From: Stenotrophomonas rhizophila
GTDB lineage: Bacteria > Pseudomonadota > Gammaproteobacteria > Xanthomonadales > Xanthomonadaceae
DNA: 64,000 bases
Reading direction: 5' to 3'
NCBI RefSeq assembly: GCF_003651185.1
Contig: NZ_RCDC01000004.1
Span: 1,412,659 to 1,476,658, forward strand
Made by a program: the position numbers and the translations under genes. Positions 8,157-18,932 of the stretch are shown here, in pieces; position 1 is the first letter of the stretch; each line of letters opens with the position of its first letter. The notes under the pieces were generated by a model. It had not been told where the DNA came from. It saw only the letters and a list, made by a program, of their open reading frames with translations, and did no database searches.

Positions 8157-10289
8157 TCACGCGGCCTGCAGTGACGCCGGGCGGCGCAGGCCTGCAGAGG
8201 GGTCCTCCAGCGTGAACACCGCCACCGATTCGGTCAGTGCGTGCGCCTGCTGCTCCAGCGCGCGGCTGGCGGCGGTGGCTTCTTCCACCAGCGCCGCGTT
8301 CTGCTGGGTCACCTGGTCCATCTGCACGACCACCTGGTTGACCTGCTCGATGCCGGCGGCCTGTTCCTTGGTCGCGGCGGCAATGTCGCTCATCAGCTGA
8401 TTGGTGCGCGAGCTGGCCTGGGTCAGGCGGGCGATCGCCGCTTCGGACTGCACGGTGACGCTCAGCCCGGTCTTGACCTTGCTGCTGGACTCATCGATCA
8501 GGTCCTTGATCTCCTTGGCCGCCGTGCCGGCGCGCTGCGCCAACGTGCGTACCTCGGTGGCCACCACCGCGAAGCCGCGTCCGTTCTCACCGGCACGGGC
8601 CGCTTCGACGGCCGCGTTCAGGGCGAGGATGTTGGTCTGGAAGGCGATGCCGTCGATCACCGAGGAAATCTCGGAGATACGCGCCGAGGACTGGTCGATC
8701 TCGCTCATCACCGCGGCCATCTGCGCGATCGCCTGCTCGGTCGCCTTGACCGCCGCACCCGCCGCATGGGCTTCATGGTCGGCCTGGTTGGCCAGCTCGG
8801 CGTTCTGCCGGACCGTGGAGGTCAGCTCCTCCATCGAGGCCGCCGCTTCTTCCAGGTTGGCTGCCTGCTGCTCAGTACGGCGCGACAGGTCATTGTGGCC
8901 GGCCGCCAGTTCCTGCGCGGCATCGTTGATGCTGCCGGCCGCGCCCTGGATCTGCTGCACGATGCCGGTCAGCTGCACCGCGGTGGCGTTGGCATCGTCG
9001 CGCATCTGCGCAAAGACACCTTCGTACCGGCCGTCCATGCGCGAGGTCAGGTCGCCGGTGGAAATCGCGCGCAGTACCTGCGACAGGTCGGCGATGCTGG
9101 CCTGCGAGCTGGCCATCATCCCGTTGAGCTGGGCGACCATCGCGCGGAACTGGAACTGGAACGCCGGCTCGTCGCCGCGCACGGAGAAGTCGCCGGCACG
9201 TGCGGCCGAGGCCAGTGTCTCGATCTGCTGGTTGATCGCCATCAGGCTGGCCTTGACGGTGGCCATGGTGGTGGTCAGCACGGCCTTCTCGCCCGGGTAG
9301 CTGTCCAGATCACGGCTCAGGTCGCCGATGGCGTAGCGCTGCATCACCTCGACCATGTGGAACTCGACGGCCACGTGCGAACCGACCAATTCGTTGGTGG
9401 CCCGGATCATCCGGCCGAAATCGCCCGGGAAGGCCGTTTCGTCCATGCGATGGCTGATGGCACCGGCCTCATGCTGGCGGGCCATGTCCAACTGCGCGGT
9501 GATCGCGCCCTGGACGCCCTGGCGGACCGTGGCCATGGCGTTGCCGAGCTGGGTGATCTCATCGCGACCGCCCAGATGGACGTCATGGGCCAGATCACCC
9601 TTGGCCATCCGGGTGGCCAGGCCGACGGCGCGGGCCAGCGGACCGGTCAGGCTGCGGCCGATCAGCACGGAGGCGGCGATGCCGACCACCAGCGCGATCG
9701 CGCCCAGCACCAGCAGCTGCAGCAGGGTCCGCTCGCCCAGCCGGATCGCTTCGGCAGCGGCCTCGCGGCTTTCCTTTTCCTCGTAGACCACGCCATCGCT
9801 GAGCGCCTGGTTCCAGCCATTGGCAGCGGCCTGCACGGCGCCCAGGGTGAGGGCCGTGGCAGCGGCAAAATCGCCCTGCTGCAGCTGTTCGCTCATCTGC
9901 TTGTTGAGCGGACGCGCCACCGCGCGGGCGGCCGCGATGGCGTCTCCGACGGCCTTGTCTTCCGGCTGTGCGGGCAAGGCCTGGTAGCCGGCCCAGCTGG
10001 CTTCATAGCGCGCGACCAGCGCGGCGATGCGCGCCTCATCCTCGGCCAGACCGTCGCCCTGGCGGATCAGCATCTCCCGGCGCACGACCATCATCTGGTT
10101 GTTGGCATCGAGCATGTCCGAGAGCAGCCGCACCTTGGCCACGTTGACCTCGACCACCTGCTGCATCGCGCGCTTCTGTACCGCACTCCCGGTGGCGCCG
10201 GTGGCGACGACGGCCGCGACCAGCAGCAACAACAGGCCAAAGCCCATGCCTAGACGCCAGACAACGCTGACGTTCCGCAAAAATTCCAT
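8157..10289 (-). CDS. Methyl-accepting chemotaxis protein
   Basis: A 710-residue transmembrane chemoreceptor. TM1 is at about residues 14-31, a helical-bundle periplasmic ligand domain follows, TM2 is near 190-212, then HAMP. The region between HAMP and the signalling tip (about residues 260-410) contains further HAMP-like segments ([25 protein letters not shown]), so it looks like a poly-HAMP receptor. The signalling hairpin is intact ([19 protein letters not shown], then [17 protein letters not shown]). There is no C-terminal CheR/CheB-tethering pentapeptide. The start MEFLRNVS was chosen because the hydrophobic segment follows directly. The ligand is unknown. Confidence 0.93.
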   Translation of the reverse strand: MEFLRNVSVVWRLGMGFGLLLLLVAAVVATGATGSAVQKRAMQQVVEVNVAKVRLLSDMLDANNQMMVVRREMLIRQGDGLAEDEARIAALVARYEASWAGYQALPAQPEDKAVGDAIAAARAVARPLNKQMSEQLQQGDFAAATALTLGAVQAAANGWNQALSDGVVYEEKESREAAAEAIRLGERTLLQLLVLGAIALVVGIAASVLIGRSLTGPLARAVGLATRMAKGDLAHDVHLGGRDEITQLGNAMATVRQGVQGAITAQLDMARQHEAGAISHRMDETAFPGDFGRMIRATNELVGSHVAVEFHMVEVMQRYAIGDLSRDLDSYPGEKAVLTTTMATVKASLMAINQQIETLASAARAGDFSVRGDEPAFQFQFRAMVAQLNGMMASSQASIADLSQVLRAISTGDLTSRMDGRYEGVFAQMRDDANATAVQLTGIVQQIQGAAGSINDAAQELAAGHNDLSRRTEQQAANLEEAAASMEELTSTVRQNAELANQADHEAHAAGAAVKATEQAIAQMAAVMSEIDQSSARISEISSVIDGIAFQTNILALNAAVEAARAGENGRGFAVVATEVRTLAQRAGTAAKEIKDLIDESSSKVKTGLSVTVQSEAAIARLTQASSRTNQLMSDIAAATKEQAAGIEQVNQVVVQMDQVTQQNAALVEEATAASRALEQQAHALTESVAVFTLEDPSAGLRRPASLQAA

Positions 10290-10492
10290 GAGACATCCGA
10301 AAAACGTGGGGGGGTGGGCTGGTATCGGCGCCAGACGCAGCGCCTTGACCGACGGCCGTGAGCCCGCTGTGAATGGATTCACATAACCCCGGCGTTGCCC
10401 CCGCATCGCCGCTCAGCCCTCCGTCAGGCTTTTCACGGCAAGTGCGCACGCCCGGCAGGCATGGTGGAAACACGTTCCCGCTGGAGTTGCCG

Positions 10493-11470
10493 ATGTCCCT
10501 TCGCCTGCACCGTTTCGCCCGCCTCACCGCGCTCTCCCTCGCCCTGGGGGCCTCCTCCGGTTGGGCGGTCGCACAGACGGCACCCGCGCCCGCCGCGATC
10601 CCGGACGCCGACGCGACGCCGCTGGCGACCGGGCCACGCTCGGATCTGCATGCGCAGGTGCTGCTGGACCGCGCGCACTTCTCCCCCGGCCAGATCGATG
10701 GGGAGCGCGGCTCCAACCAGAAGCGCGCCGTGTCCGGCTTCCAGGCCGCACGCGGGCTGAAGGTCAGCGGCGAACTGGACGATGCCACCTGGCAGGCGCT
10801 GCAGCCGGATGCCGCCCCGCCGCTGGTGCGCTACACGCTCACCGCGGAAGACGTGGCCGGTCCGTTCCAGCCGGTGCCCAAGGGTCCGGCCGCGCAGGCC
10901 AAGCTGAAAACCCTGGGCTTCGGTTCGATCGAAGAAGCGCTGGGCGAGCGCTTCCACGCCTCCCCCGAGCTGTTGAAGACGCTCAATCCGGGCGTGGACC
11001 TGGGCAAGGCCGGCAGCGTGATCCAGGTGCCGAACATCGCGGCCGCCCCGCTGCCGAAGGCCAGCAAGCTGGTGATCGACAAATCCGACTCCACGCTGCG
11101 GCTGTTCGATGCGGACGGCAAGGTCTACGCGCAGTTTCCGGTGTCCTCGGGCAGCAAGCATGACCCGCTGCCGATCGGGAAATGGAAGATCCTGGGCATC
11201 TCCCGCGATCCCACCTTCCACTACAACCCCAAGCTGTTCTGGGATGCCAAGGCGGGCGACAGCAAGGCGGTCCTGCCGCCGGGCCCGAACAATCCGGTCG
11301 GCGTGGTCTGGATCGACATCTCCAAGCCCCACTACGGCCTGCACGGCACGCCCGAACCCGGCCATGTCGGCAAGACCGAATCGCACGGCTGTGTGCGCAT
11401 GACCAACTGGGATGCGCTGCAGGTCGCCGCTGCGGTCGATACCTCGGTGCCGGTCGTGATGCAGGAGTAA
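10493..11470 (+). CDS. L,D-transpeptidase with N-terminal peptidoglycan-binding domain
   Basis: A 325-residue exported cell-wall enzyme. A signal peptide spans residues 1-27. A peptidoglycan_binding_1 domain lies around residues 40-95 (FSPGQIDGERGSNQKRAVSG), and a YkuD catalytic domain at about 185-325 carries HGTPEP and SHGCVRM, with Cys300 as nucleophile. Such enzymes form 3-3 cross-links or attach proteins to peptidoglycan. The ATG has GGAG upstream. The next gene, an M23 peptidase, starts 3 nt after the stop, so the two cell-wall genes form an operon. Confidence 0.92.
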   Translation: MSLRLHRFARLTALSLALGASSGWAVAQTAPAPAAIPDADATPLATGPRSDLHAQVLLDRAHFSPGQIDGERGSNQKRAVSGFQAARGLKVSGELDDATWQALQPDAAPPLVRYTLTAEDVAGPFQPVPKGPAAQAKLKTLGFGSIEEALGERFHASPELLKTLNPGVDLGKAGSVIQVPNIAAAPLPKASKLVIDKSDSTLRLFDADGKVYAQFPVSSGSKHDPLPIGKWKILGISRDPTFHYNPKLFWDAKAGDSKAVLPPGPNNPVGVVWIDISKPHYGLHGTPEPGHVGKTESHGCVRMTNWDALQVAAAVDTSVPVVMQE

Positions 11471-11473
11471 GCC

Positions 11474-12169
11474 ATGAAGACCTTTCGACTGCTGGCAGTA
11501 GGACTGGTGATCGGCGTGGTCGGCTACTGGCTGCTGGGGCCCGGCCCCTCCGCCCGGCTCGGCGCCGCCGAACCGGCCAAGGTGGGATCGGCCACCAGTT
11601 CGGCCCGCGCAGCGCTTGATGCCCCGCCGCCGACGACGCCGGCCACGAACCCGGTGCCTGCCGACACGTCAGCCACACCGCCCGCGCCGGACGCGGGCGG
11701 TTCGACACCCGCACCGACAAGCGGCGCGGCGGGCGCGCTGCTGCTGCCCGTGCAGGGCATCGGGGCCGATCAGCTGCAGGACACCTTCACCGATGCGCGC
11801 AGCGAAGGCCGCGTGCATGATGCGATCGACATCCTGGCGCCGAACGGGACGCCGGTGCTGGCCGTCGCGGACGGGACGGTGGAGAAACTGTTCGACAGTG
11901 TGCGCGGCGGACTGACGGTGTACCAGTTCGAGCCAAGCGGTCGCTACTGCTACTACTACGCGCATCTGGACCGCTACGCCGATGGGCTGGCCGAGAAGAA
12001 GACGATCAAGCGCGGTGAGGTGATCGGCTATGTCGGCAGCACCGGCAACGCCAGTCCCGAGGCGCCCCACCTGCATTTCGAGATCCATGTACTGGGTCCG
12101 GAAAAGCAGTGGTGGAAAGGCGAATCGATCAATCCTTATCCGGTGTTGAAGGGGCAGCAGGCCCTTTGA
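11474..12169 (+). CDS. M23-family (LytM) peptidoglycan endopeptidase
   Basis: A 231-residue protein anchored or exported through an N-terminal hydrophobic segment (residues 5-20), followed by an Ala/Pro/Thr-rich linker to about residue 85 and a LytM domain. The zinc ligands are present: HxxxD in VHDAIDIL and HLHFEIH near the C-terminus; the YAHLDR segment supplies the other active-site His. It is therefore probably an active hydrolase rather than a degenerate activator of the EnvC type. It follows the L,D-transpeptidase gene by 3 nt and ends directly against a convergent gene at 12170. Confidence 0.9.
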   Translation: MKTFRLLAVGLVIGVVGYWLLGPGPSARLGAAEPAKVGSATSSARAALDAPPPTTPATNPVPADTSATPPAPDAGGSTPAPTSGAAGALLLPVQGIGADQLQDTFTDARSEGRVHDAIDILAPNGTPVLAVADGTVEKLFDSVRGGLTVYQFEPSGRYCYYYAHLDRYADGLAEKKTIKRGEVIGYVGSTGNASPEAPHLHFEIHVLGPEKQWWKGESINPYPVLKGQQAL

Positions 12170-12523
12170 TCAACGCGTACCGGGGGGGGCGTCCCGGATC
12201 GCCCGCGCCAGTTGCCAGGCGCGACCGCGCAGTGCATCCAGGCGCTCATTGAGTTCACCCGCGTCTGCGCGCCACTGGAAGTGGCCGTTGCTGTAATCCA
12301 GGCCCAACGCAACATCATTGAACGACCCCATGCCGCCATAGGCGCGCAGCACGCTCTCCGGCGCGCCTGGATCGCCCTGCTCAAGCTGGGTGATGACCCG
12401 CTGCATCCAGTCGGCCCAGTGGGTTTCCCCGTCGCTGCGCAGCAACGCTTCAAGCTCGGACACCACCGCATGCAACGCGCGGTCCGCGCTGCTCATGCCG
12501 GTGGCCACGTGATCTTCAGACAC
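12170..12523 (-). CDS. Small conserved hypothetical protein
   Basis: A 117-residue soluble protein without signal peptide or membrane segment. A GTG start at 12523 is supported by AGGGG upstream; an internal ATG at 12496 would give 108 residues. The sequence is helical and acidic (ALHAVVSELEALLRSDGE, then a GGMGSFNDVALG turn). It resembles a family of small uncharacterised proteins in proteobacteria, but no function is known to me. Its stop abuts the stop of the M23 peptidase with no spacer. Confidence 0.65.
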   Translation of the reverse strand: MSEDHVATGMSSADRALHAVVSELEALLRSDGETHWADWMQRVITQLEQGDPGAPESVLRAYGGMGSFNDVALGLDYSNGHFQWRADAGELNERLDALRGRAWQLARAIRDAPPGTR

Positions 12524-12730
12524 CCTGTCGCCCCTGCTGATTGGTGAGGCTGCACAGCATGCCATGGGCCCGCGCTGGCGGACGTGGTCACGCCGGTCCG
12601 ATGGGCACGGGCAACCAGTAAAACTACTGTCGCGAATGCGGGAAATTGCCGTTGCCCCGGGCATCGACGCGGCGGACACTGCGTGCTGAAGGCATGCCCC
12701 CCTCCCCCTGCGGTCTTGGAGACAGCTGTG

Positions 12731-13144
12731 ATGATGCTCGCGCACCGCGTTGCCCTGCTCCTTCTCTGCGGCGCTGTCGCCGCAAGCGCCGCCGCGGCGC
12801 AGGACCTGCCTGCCACCGCGCCGGATCGTTTCGCGATGCTGGACCGCAATGGCGACGGCAAGGTCAGTCGCGATGAGTACGACGGAGATGCTTTTTTCCG
12901 CCTGGTCGATGCGGATCACAATTACCGGGTGAGCGTGGATGAAGTGCAGGCGGTGCTCGGCCCACAACGCGATGGCGAGTTCTCGGCGGCGGAATGGGTA
13001 CGCATCGCCGACCTCAACGGCGATGGCGAATTGAGTGCCGAGGAGATGCGTCGCTCCTCGCAGATGCGCTTCCAGAGCCTGGATGCCAACCACGATGAGA
13101 ACCTTGAACTGTCGGAACTGCAGATGGGCGTCGGCCGGCGCTGA
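12731..13144 (+). CDS. Exported EF-hand calcium-binding protein
   Basis: A 137-residue protein with a signal peptide (residues 1-24, cleaved after ASAAAA) and four EF-hand-type loops: DRNGDGKVSRDEY, DADHNYRVSVDEV, DLNGDGELSAEEM and DANHDENLELSEL. Loops 1 and 3 match the canonical DxNxDG pattern; 2 and 4 deviate at the Gly position. It is expected to bind calcium in the periplasm. The start is ATG at 12731 with GGAGA upstream; GTG at 12728 is an alternative. It is monocistronic and followed by an intrinsic terminator. Confidence 0.85.
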   Translation: MMLAHRVALLLLCGAVAASAAAAQDLPATAPDRFAMLDRNGDGKVSRDEYDGDAFFRLVDADHNYRVSVDEVQAVLGPQRDGEFSAAEWVRIADLNGDGELSAEEMRRSSQMRFQSLDANHDENLELSELQMGVGRR

Positions 13145-13163
13145 AGGGGGCGAGGCAACGAAA

Positions 13164-13185
13164 AAGCCCCGCTTGCGCGGGGCTT
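13164..13185. terminator. Intrinsic terminator
   Basis: A 9-bp perfect stem AAGCCCCGC with loop TTGC lies between the convergent EF-hand gene and purA. A run of A residues on the left and the TTCGTTT on the right allow termination in both directions. Confidence 0.85.
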
Positions 13186-13250
13186 CGTTTCACACCTTGC
13201 ACCTTACACAGTCACGCAATGCCGGGCATGGCCCGGCACTACGCGCCTGA

Positions 13251-14723
<1,473 letters not shown>

Positions 14724-14799
14724 TTATCCGGGTTTCCGGTGGCCGCTGCCACCCCGGGGGCCGGTGGACTTCACCGGCCGGTCAGGACCGCCGCGGCAG

Positions 14800-14857
14800 G
14801 TGCCGGCCACTGGCCGGCTCGCGGGATGGCATGGAGCCGGCCAGCGGCCGGCACTAC
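14800..14857. repeat. SMAG/REP-like inverted pair
   Basis: Two facing copies of a GTGCCGGCCxnTGGCCGGCTC-type palindrome (14800-14820 and 14834-14857), the right one ending in the complement of GTAG. The two copies can also pair with each other as one long hairpin. They lie between DUF2065 and purA. Confidence 0.8.
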
Positions 14858-14882
14858 CAACCAGCGCATGGCGGTAACCCGC

Positions 14883-15068
14883 TCAGTGCTTGAGCCACCA
14901 CAGGGTGGTCAGCCCGGCCAGCAGGATCACTCCGCCCCAGGTGCGCAGGGCGCTGCTGCGCAGCATCAGCAGCTGCTCGGCCATCCGCTTCCAGGCCAAC
15001 GGGGCGGCGAACAGGAACAGGCCTTCGAGCACGGCGACCAGGCACAGGGCCGAGAACAGATCTTTCAT
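14883..15068 (-). CDS. DUF2065 family small membrane protein
   Basis: A 61-residue protein with two hydrophobic helices (about residues 5-22 and 42-58) and a short basic middle segment (WKRMAEQLLMLRSSALR). It matches the YjeT/DUF2065 family, which is commonly encoded just after hflC and before purA, as here. It lies 69 nt after hflC in the same direction and is probably part of the hflK-hflC operon. The function is unknown; a link to the HflKC-FtsH complex is inferred from conserved position. Confidence 0.88.
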   Translation of the reverse strand: MKDLFSALCLVAVLEGLFLFAAPLAWKRMAEQLLMLRSSALRTWGGVILLAGLTTLWWLKH

Positions 15069-15137
15069 GACATCTCCACAAACAAAACGGGGACCCGGTC
15101 TGCACCGGGTCCCCGTGGATGACTACCGCCTGCGGCC

Positions 15138-16001
15138 TCAGCGATCGCTCTTGAGGTACTGCAGGAACGGGTCGTTCTTGTCGAGCACGATCACGCCGTT
15201 GCCGTCGGTCATGGAGCCGCGGTAGGCCTCCAGGCTGCGGTAGAAGGCGTAGAACGACGGGTCGGCCGAGCCGGCCTTGCCGTAGATGCGGGCGGCATCG
15301 GCATCGCCGGCACCGCGCAGCTGCTGGGCGTCGCGCTCGGCTTCGGCCACGATCACGGTGCTCTCGCGGTCGGCCTGGGCACGGATGGTCAGCGACTGCT
15401 CTTCACCCTCGGCGCGCAGCTTGGCCGCTTCCTGCTTACGCTGGGCGCGCATGCGCTCGTACACATCGTTGATCACCTGGCTGTCGGTCGGCAGGTCGAT
15501 CTGCTTGATGCGCAGGTCGATGATCTGCATGCCCAGCGCCTTGACCGACTCGTTGATGCCGGTCAGCTGGTTGGCGATCAGTTCGCTGCGATCCCCCGAC
15601 ACCAGCTGCTGCAACGAACGCGAGTTGATCTGGTTGCGCAGGGAGTCGGTGATGATCGGGGCCAGACGGGCATTGGCCACGCGGGCATCGCCGCCGGTCG
15701 CACGGAAGTACGCGCGCACGTCGGAGATGTAACCGATGGCGAAGAAGTCGACGCTGACGTCCTTCTGCTCGGCAGTGAAGTAACGCGCCGGGGCGGTATC
15801 GAGCACCTGGAAGCGACGATCGAACACGCGCACCGTTTCCACCAGCGGCACCTTGAAGTGCAGGCCCGGCTTGATGTCCGCACGGACCACCTTGCCCAGG
15901 TTCAGCACCATCGCAGTCTGGTCCTCACGGACCACGTAGACCGAACCCAGCAGGCCGAGCAGGACCGCTACGGCCAGACCAATCCACAGTGAACTTCTCA
16001 T
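15138..16001 (-). CDS. hflC: Protease modulator HflC (SPFH family)
   Basis: A 287-residue inner-membrane SPFH/band-7 protein. The membrane anchor is at residues 5-22 (IGLAVAVLLGLLGSVYVV), followed by the SPFH domain and a helical region rich in Ala, Glu and Arg (KQEAAKLRAEGEEQSLTIR). With HflK it forms the periplasm-facing complex around the FtsH protease and limits its access to membrane substrates. The ATG overlaps the hflK stop by 4 nt (ATGA), so the two are made together. Confidence 0.95.
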   Translation of the reverse strand: MRSSLWIGLAVAVLLGLLGSVYVVREDQTAMVLNLGKVVRADIKPGLHFKVPLVETVRVFDRRFQVLDTAPARYFTAEQKDVSVDFFAIGYISDVRAYFRATGGDARVANARLAPIITDSLRNQINSRSLQQLVSGDRSELIANQLTGINESVKALGMQIIDLRIKQIDLPTDSQVINDVYERMRAQRKQEAAKLRAEGEEQSLTIRAQADRESTVIVAEAERDAQQLRGAGDADAARIYGKAGSADPSFYAFYRSLEAYRGSMTDGNGVIVLDKNDPFLQYLKSDR

Positions 16002-17119
16002 CGGCTGCCCTCCTCACGACCGGTCGGGCGCGTCGTCGGACGCTCCGCATTGCGAACGCCATCCACGGCCGTGCTGGCAGGCAGCGACGGCAGCATGACT
16101 TCCGGGGTCACCGCCGGAGCGGCATTGGTGCTGGTGCGGTTGTCGCCCGGCATCGGCACGTAGATCAGCTGGCGGCCATCGCCACCGATGATCTTGCGGT
16201 TCTCCGAGAGCACCTTCTGCACCGTTTCCAGCCACAGGCGCTTGCGCGTCACTTCCGGGGCGTCCTTGTACTGGACCTGCAGCAGGCTGAAGCGCGAGGC
16301 ATCACCCTCGGCCTTGGCGACCACGGCCTGCTTGTAGCCTTCGGCGGTGGTCCGGGCCCGCGAGGCCTGGCCGCGCGCTTCCGGAACCACCTTGGCCGCG
16401 TAGGCCTGGGCTTCGTTGATCAGACGTTCCTTGACCTGCTGGGCACCGTTGACCTCGTCGAAGGCCGGCTTGACCTCCTCGGGCGGGCGGGCATCGGGCA
16501 GGGTCAGGCCGGTCACCGACAGACCGGTGCGGTAGCTGCCGAGCGAGGCCTGCAGGCGCTCTTCGGCGGCCACGGCCAGCGGGCCACGGTTGTTCAGCAC
16601 GTTGTTGAGGTCGGCACGACCGACCTGCTCACGCACGGCGCTCTGCGCGGTCTGTTCCAGCACCTGGTCGGCATCGACCGAGCCGAACAGGTACAGGCGC
16701 GGATCGTCGATGCGGTACTGGACGTTGAGCGAGACGTTGACGATGTTCTCGTCGCGGGTCAGGACCGGCACCTGGCTGCTGAACGTCTTGATCTCGGTGG
16801 CATTGACCTTGGTGACCGATTCCAGCGGCCACGGCAGCTTGAAGTTCGGGCCAGGCTGCAGGATGCGATGGAACTGACCGAAGCGCAGCACGACGCCGCG
16901 TTGCTGTTCGCCGATCAGCTGGAAGCTGGAGAACAGCAACAGCAACACCGCCGCCACTGCAACCCACCGCAGGATGCCGCCATCGAACAGGTCTTTCAGC
17001 GGACCGGGCAAACCGCCCCAACCGCCGCCATTGCCGCCACCGCGAGGACCGAACGGCCCACGTCGATTCTCGTCGGGGCCTTGTCCGCCCTTGTTGCCGC
17101 CGGGTGTATTCCAGGCCAT
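15998..17119 (-). CDS. hflK: Protease modulator HflK (SPFH family)
   Basis: A 373-residue partner of HflC. The first 60 residues are Gly/Pro/Asn-rich (MAWNTPGGNKGGQGPDENRR), as is usual for HflK. A single transmembrane helix follows (about residues 70-90), then the SPFH domain with the GEQQRGVVLRFG start and a C-terminal helical region. The MAWNTPGG start is the family consensus, so the longer upstream frame was not used. It is first in the hflK-hflC-DUF2065 operon and divergent from the acuI-like gene. Confidence 0.95.
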   Translation of the reverse strand: MAWNTPGGNKGGQGPDENRRGPFGPRGGGNGGGWGGLPGPLKDLFDGGILRWVAVAAVLLLLFSSFQLIGEQQRGVVLRFGQFHRILQPGPNFKLPWPLESVTKVNATEIKTFSSQVPVLTRDENIVNVSLNVQYRIDDPRLYLFGSVDADQVLEQTAQSAVREQVGRADLNNVLNNRGPLAVAAEERLQASLGSYRTGLSVTGLTLPDARPPEEVKPAFDEVNGAQQVKERLINEAQAYAAKVVPEARGQASRARTTAEGYKQAVVAKAEGDASRFSLLQVQYKDAPEVTRKRLWLETVQKVLSENRKIIGGDGRQLIYVPMPGDNRTSTNAAPAVTPEVMLPSLPASTAVDGVRNAERPTTRPTGREEGSR

Positions 17120-17340
17120 GCACGCTCCATCAAGGTAAGGTTGCCTGCGGGCCATTCCCGCACCGTCAACCGTTAAAACGTTAAATCGCTGTCGATTCTA
17201 CTAGATGGGGCAGATCGACAGGATTGGAAGGGGTCACCCATCTCGGGGAACGATTCATAACCGCATCCGCGAAGGTCCGTGAGGGTCCCCGCGCGCCGGA
17301 GCAGCGGGTAAGGTGGTGTTTTCCCCCGTCAGGCATCTTC

Positions 17341-18336
17341 ATGGCAATTCCCGACCGGTTCAACGCTTTCCGCATCCACCAGGACGATACCGGCTACCAC
17401 GCCGGGCTGGAACCGATCGGCCTGGACCAGCTCAACCCTGGCGAGGTGGTCCTGCGCGCGCACTGGTCCTCGGTCAACTATAAAGATGCGTTGGCCGGTA
17501 CCGGCAAGGGCAGGATCCTGCGGCGCTTCCCACTCGTCGGCGGCATCGACGTGGCCGGCACGGTGGTCGCTTCGACCGACCCGGCCTACCGCGAAGGCGA
17601 TGCGGTGCTCGCCACCGGGTGCGGGCTGAGCGAGACCCGCGATGGCGGGTACAGCCCGTATGTGCGCCTGGCCGCCAGCGCGGTGATCCCGCAGCCCGCC
17701 GGGCTGACCCCACGCGAGGCGATGATCCTGGGTACGGCCGGCTTCACCGCTGCACTGGCCCTGGTGCGGATGCTGGACAACCGGCAGACCCCCGCCCACG
17801 GGCCGCTGGCCGTAACCGGGGCCACCGGCGGGGTCGGCTCGCTGGCAGTGGATATCTTCACCCGGGCCGGTTTCGAGGTGCACGCGATCAGCGGCAAGGC
17901 CGACCAGGCCGGCTATCTGCGGAACCTGGGAGCCCGCGAGGTTCTGCCGCGTGATGTGCTGGCGACCTCCCGCCCGATGGAATCGGCCCGCTTCGGCGGT
18001 GGCCTGGACAATGCCGGCGGCGCGATGCTGACCAGCCTGCTGGCCCAGACCGTGCCCTACGGTTCGGTGGTCAGTGCCGGCCTGGCCGCCAGCCCTGCGC
18101 TGGAGATGACGGTGATGCCCTTCATCATCCGCGGCGTGTCGTTGCTGGGGGTCTCCTCCTCCAGCGCACCGCGTGATCTGCGCGAAGCGGTCTGGGACAA
18201 GCTGGGCGGCGCGTGGAAGCCGGCGCATCTGGAGACGATCTGTACCGGCGAAGTGGGGCTGGATGGCCTGCCCGCGGCGTTCGACAGCCTGCTCGCGGGC
18301 GGCAACCACGGCCGCACGGTGGTACGAATCGACTGA
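17341..18336 (+). CDS. acuI: AcuI/YhdH-family NADPH-dependent acrylyl-CoA reductase (MDR superfamily)
   Basis: A 331-residue zinc-independent medium-chain reductase. The N-terminal GroES-like domain contains WSSVNYKDALAGTGKGRI, a hallmark of the YhdH/AcuI group, and the Rossmann fold carries VTGATGGVGSLAVD. Known members reduce acrylyl-CoA to propionyl-CoA with NADPH; the substrate here is inferred from family. A role next to the methylcitrate cycle encoded 10 kb away is possible but not shown. It has its own promoter region facing hflK. Confidence 0.85.
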   Translation: MAIPDRFNAFRIHQDDTGYHAGLEPIGLDQLNPGEVVLRAHWSSVNYKDALAGTGKGRILRRFPLVGGIDVAGTVVASTDPAYREGDAVLATGCGLSETRDGGYSPYVRLAASAVIPQPAGLTPREAMILGTAGFTAALALVRMLDNRQTPAHGPLAVTGATGGVGSLAVDIFTRAGFEVHAISGKADQAGYLRNLGAREVLPRDVLATSRPMESARFGGGLDNAGGAMLTSLLAQTVPYGSVVSAGLAASPALEMTVMPFIIRGVSLLGVSSSSAPRDLREAVWDKLGGAWKPAHLETICTGEVGLDGLPAAFDSLLAGGNHGRTVVRID

Positions 18337-18425
18337 GCGTGGCAGCCGGGCGACAGACGGCACGCCCGGCGCTTCACGACGGTGCGAGGCCCGCACTACA
18401 CTGCGGGCATCACACGGGGAACACC

Positions 18426-18809
18426 ATGGCACGCATTCTGATCGTCGACGATTCACCGTCGCAGCTGCTGGGGATACAGCGGATCGTCGAAAAACTCGGG
18501 CACCAGATCCTGACCGCCACCGATGGCGCCGCCGGGGTGGAAACGGCCAAGGCCGAGCTGCCCGATCTGGTGCTGATGGACGTGGTCATGCCCAACCTCA
18601 ATGGCTTCCAGGCAACCCGCACGCTGGCACGCGACGCGGCGACCAAGCACATTCCGGTGATCCTGGTGACCACCAAGGACCAGGACACCGACCGCATGTG
18701 GGGCATGCGCCAGGGCGCCAAGGCCTATATCACCAAGCCGTTTTCAGAAGACGAACTGTCCGAGGTGCTGGAGCGCGTTTTCAGCCACCAGGAACCGCCG
18801 ACGGCGTGA
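18426..18809 (+). CDS. Single-domain response regulator, PilH-like
   Basis: A 127-residue stand-alone receiver with no output domain. The acidic pair lies in LIVDDSPSQ, the phosphoacceptor is Asp52 in VLMDVVMPNLNG, and the Lys lies in YITKPF. The MARILIVDDSPSQ start and the segment NLNGFQATRTL with VTTKDQDTDR resemble P. aeruginosa PilH of the twitching-motility Chp system. No pilG, pilI, pilJ or chpA gene is next to it, so it is an orphan here, and assignment to pilus control is inference. It may be cotranscribed with the acuI-like gene 89 nt upstream. Confidence 0.85.
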   Translation: MARILIVDDSPSQLLGIQRIVEKLGHQILTATDGAAGVETAKAELPDLVLMDVVMPNLNGFQATRTLARDAATKHIPVILVTTKDQDTDRMWGMRQGAKAYITKPFSEDELSEVLERVFSHQEPPTA

Positions 18810-18824
18810 GCCGATGGCACGGTG

Positions 18825-18849
18825 AGCCGACCAACGGTCGGCTGCTACC
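18825..18849. repeat. SMAG/REP-like palindrome
   Basis: An AGCCGACC-AAC-GGTCGGCT palindrome followed by GCTAC (the complement of GTAG) lies shortly after the stop of the PilH-like gene. It is one of several GACC-type copies in the window. Confidence 0.75.
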
Positions 18850-18932
18850 GCGAAGGCAATCGCGGCCGGCCCGGTAGACACCGCCCGTTGGTCAGTGCGC
18901 AACGATGACCCGGACGCCGCGCACCGCCTGCA

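Noticed and set aside
12170..13093. 307-codon frame extending the small hypothetical gene upstream
   Set aside because: Only its last 117 codons show normal composition and a ribosome site; the rest runs antisense through the EF-hand gene.
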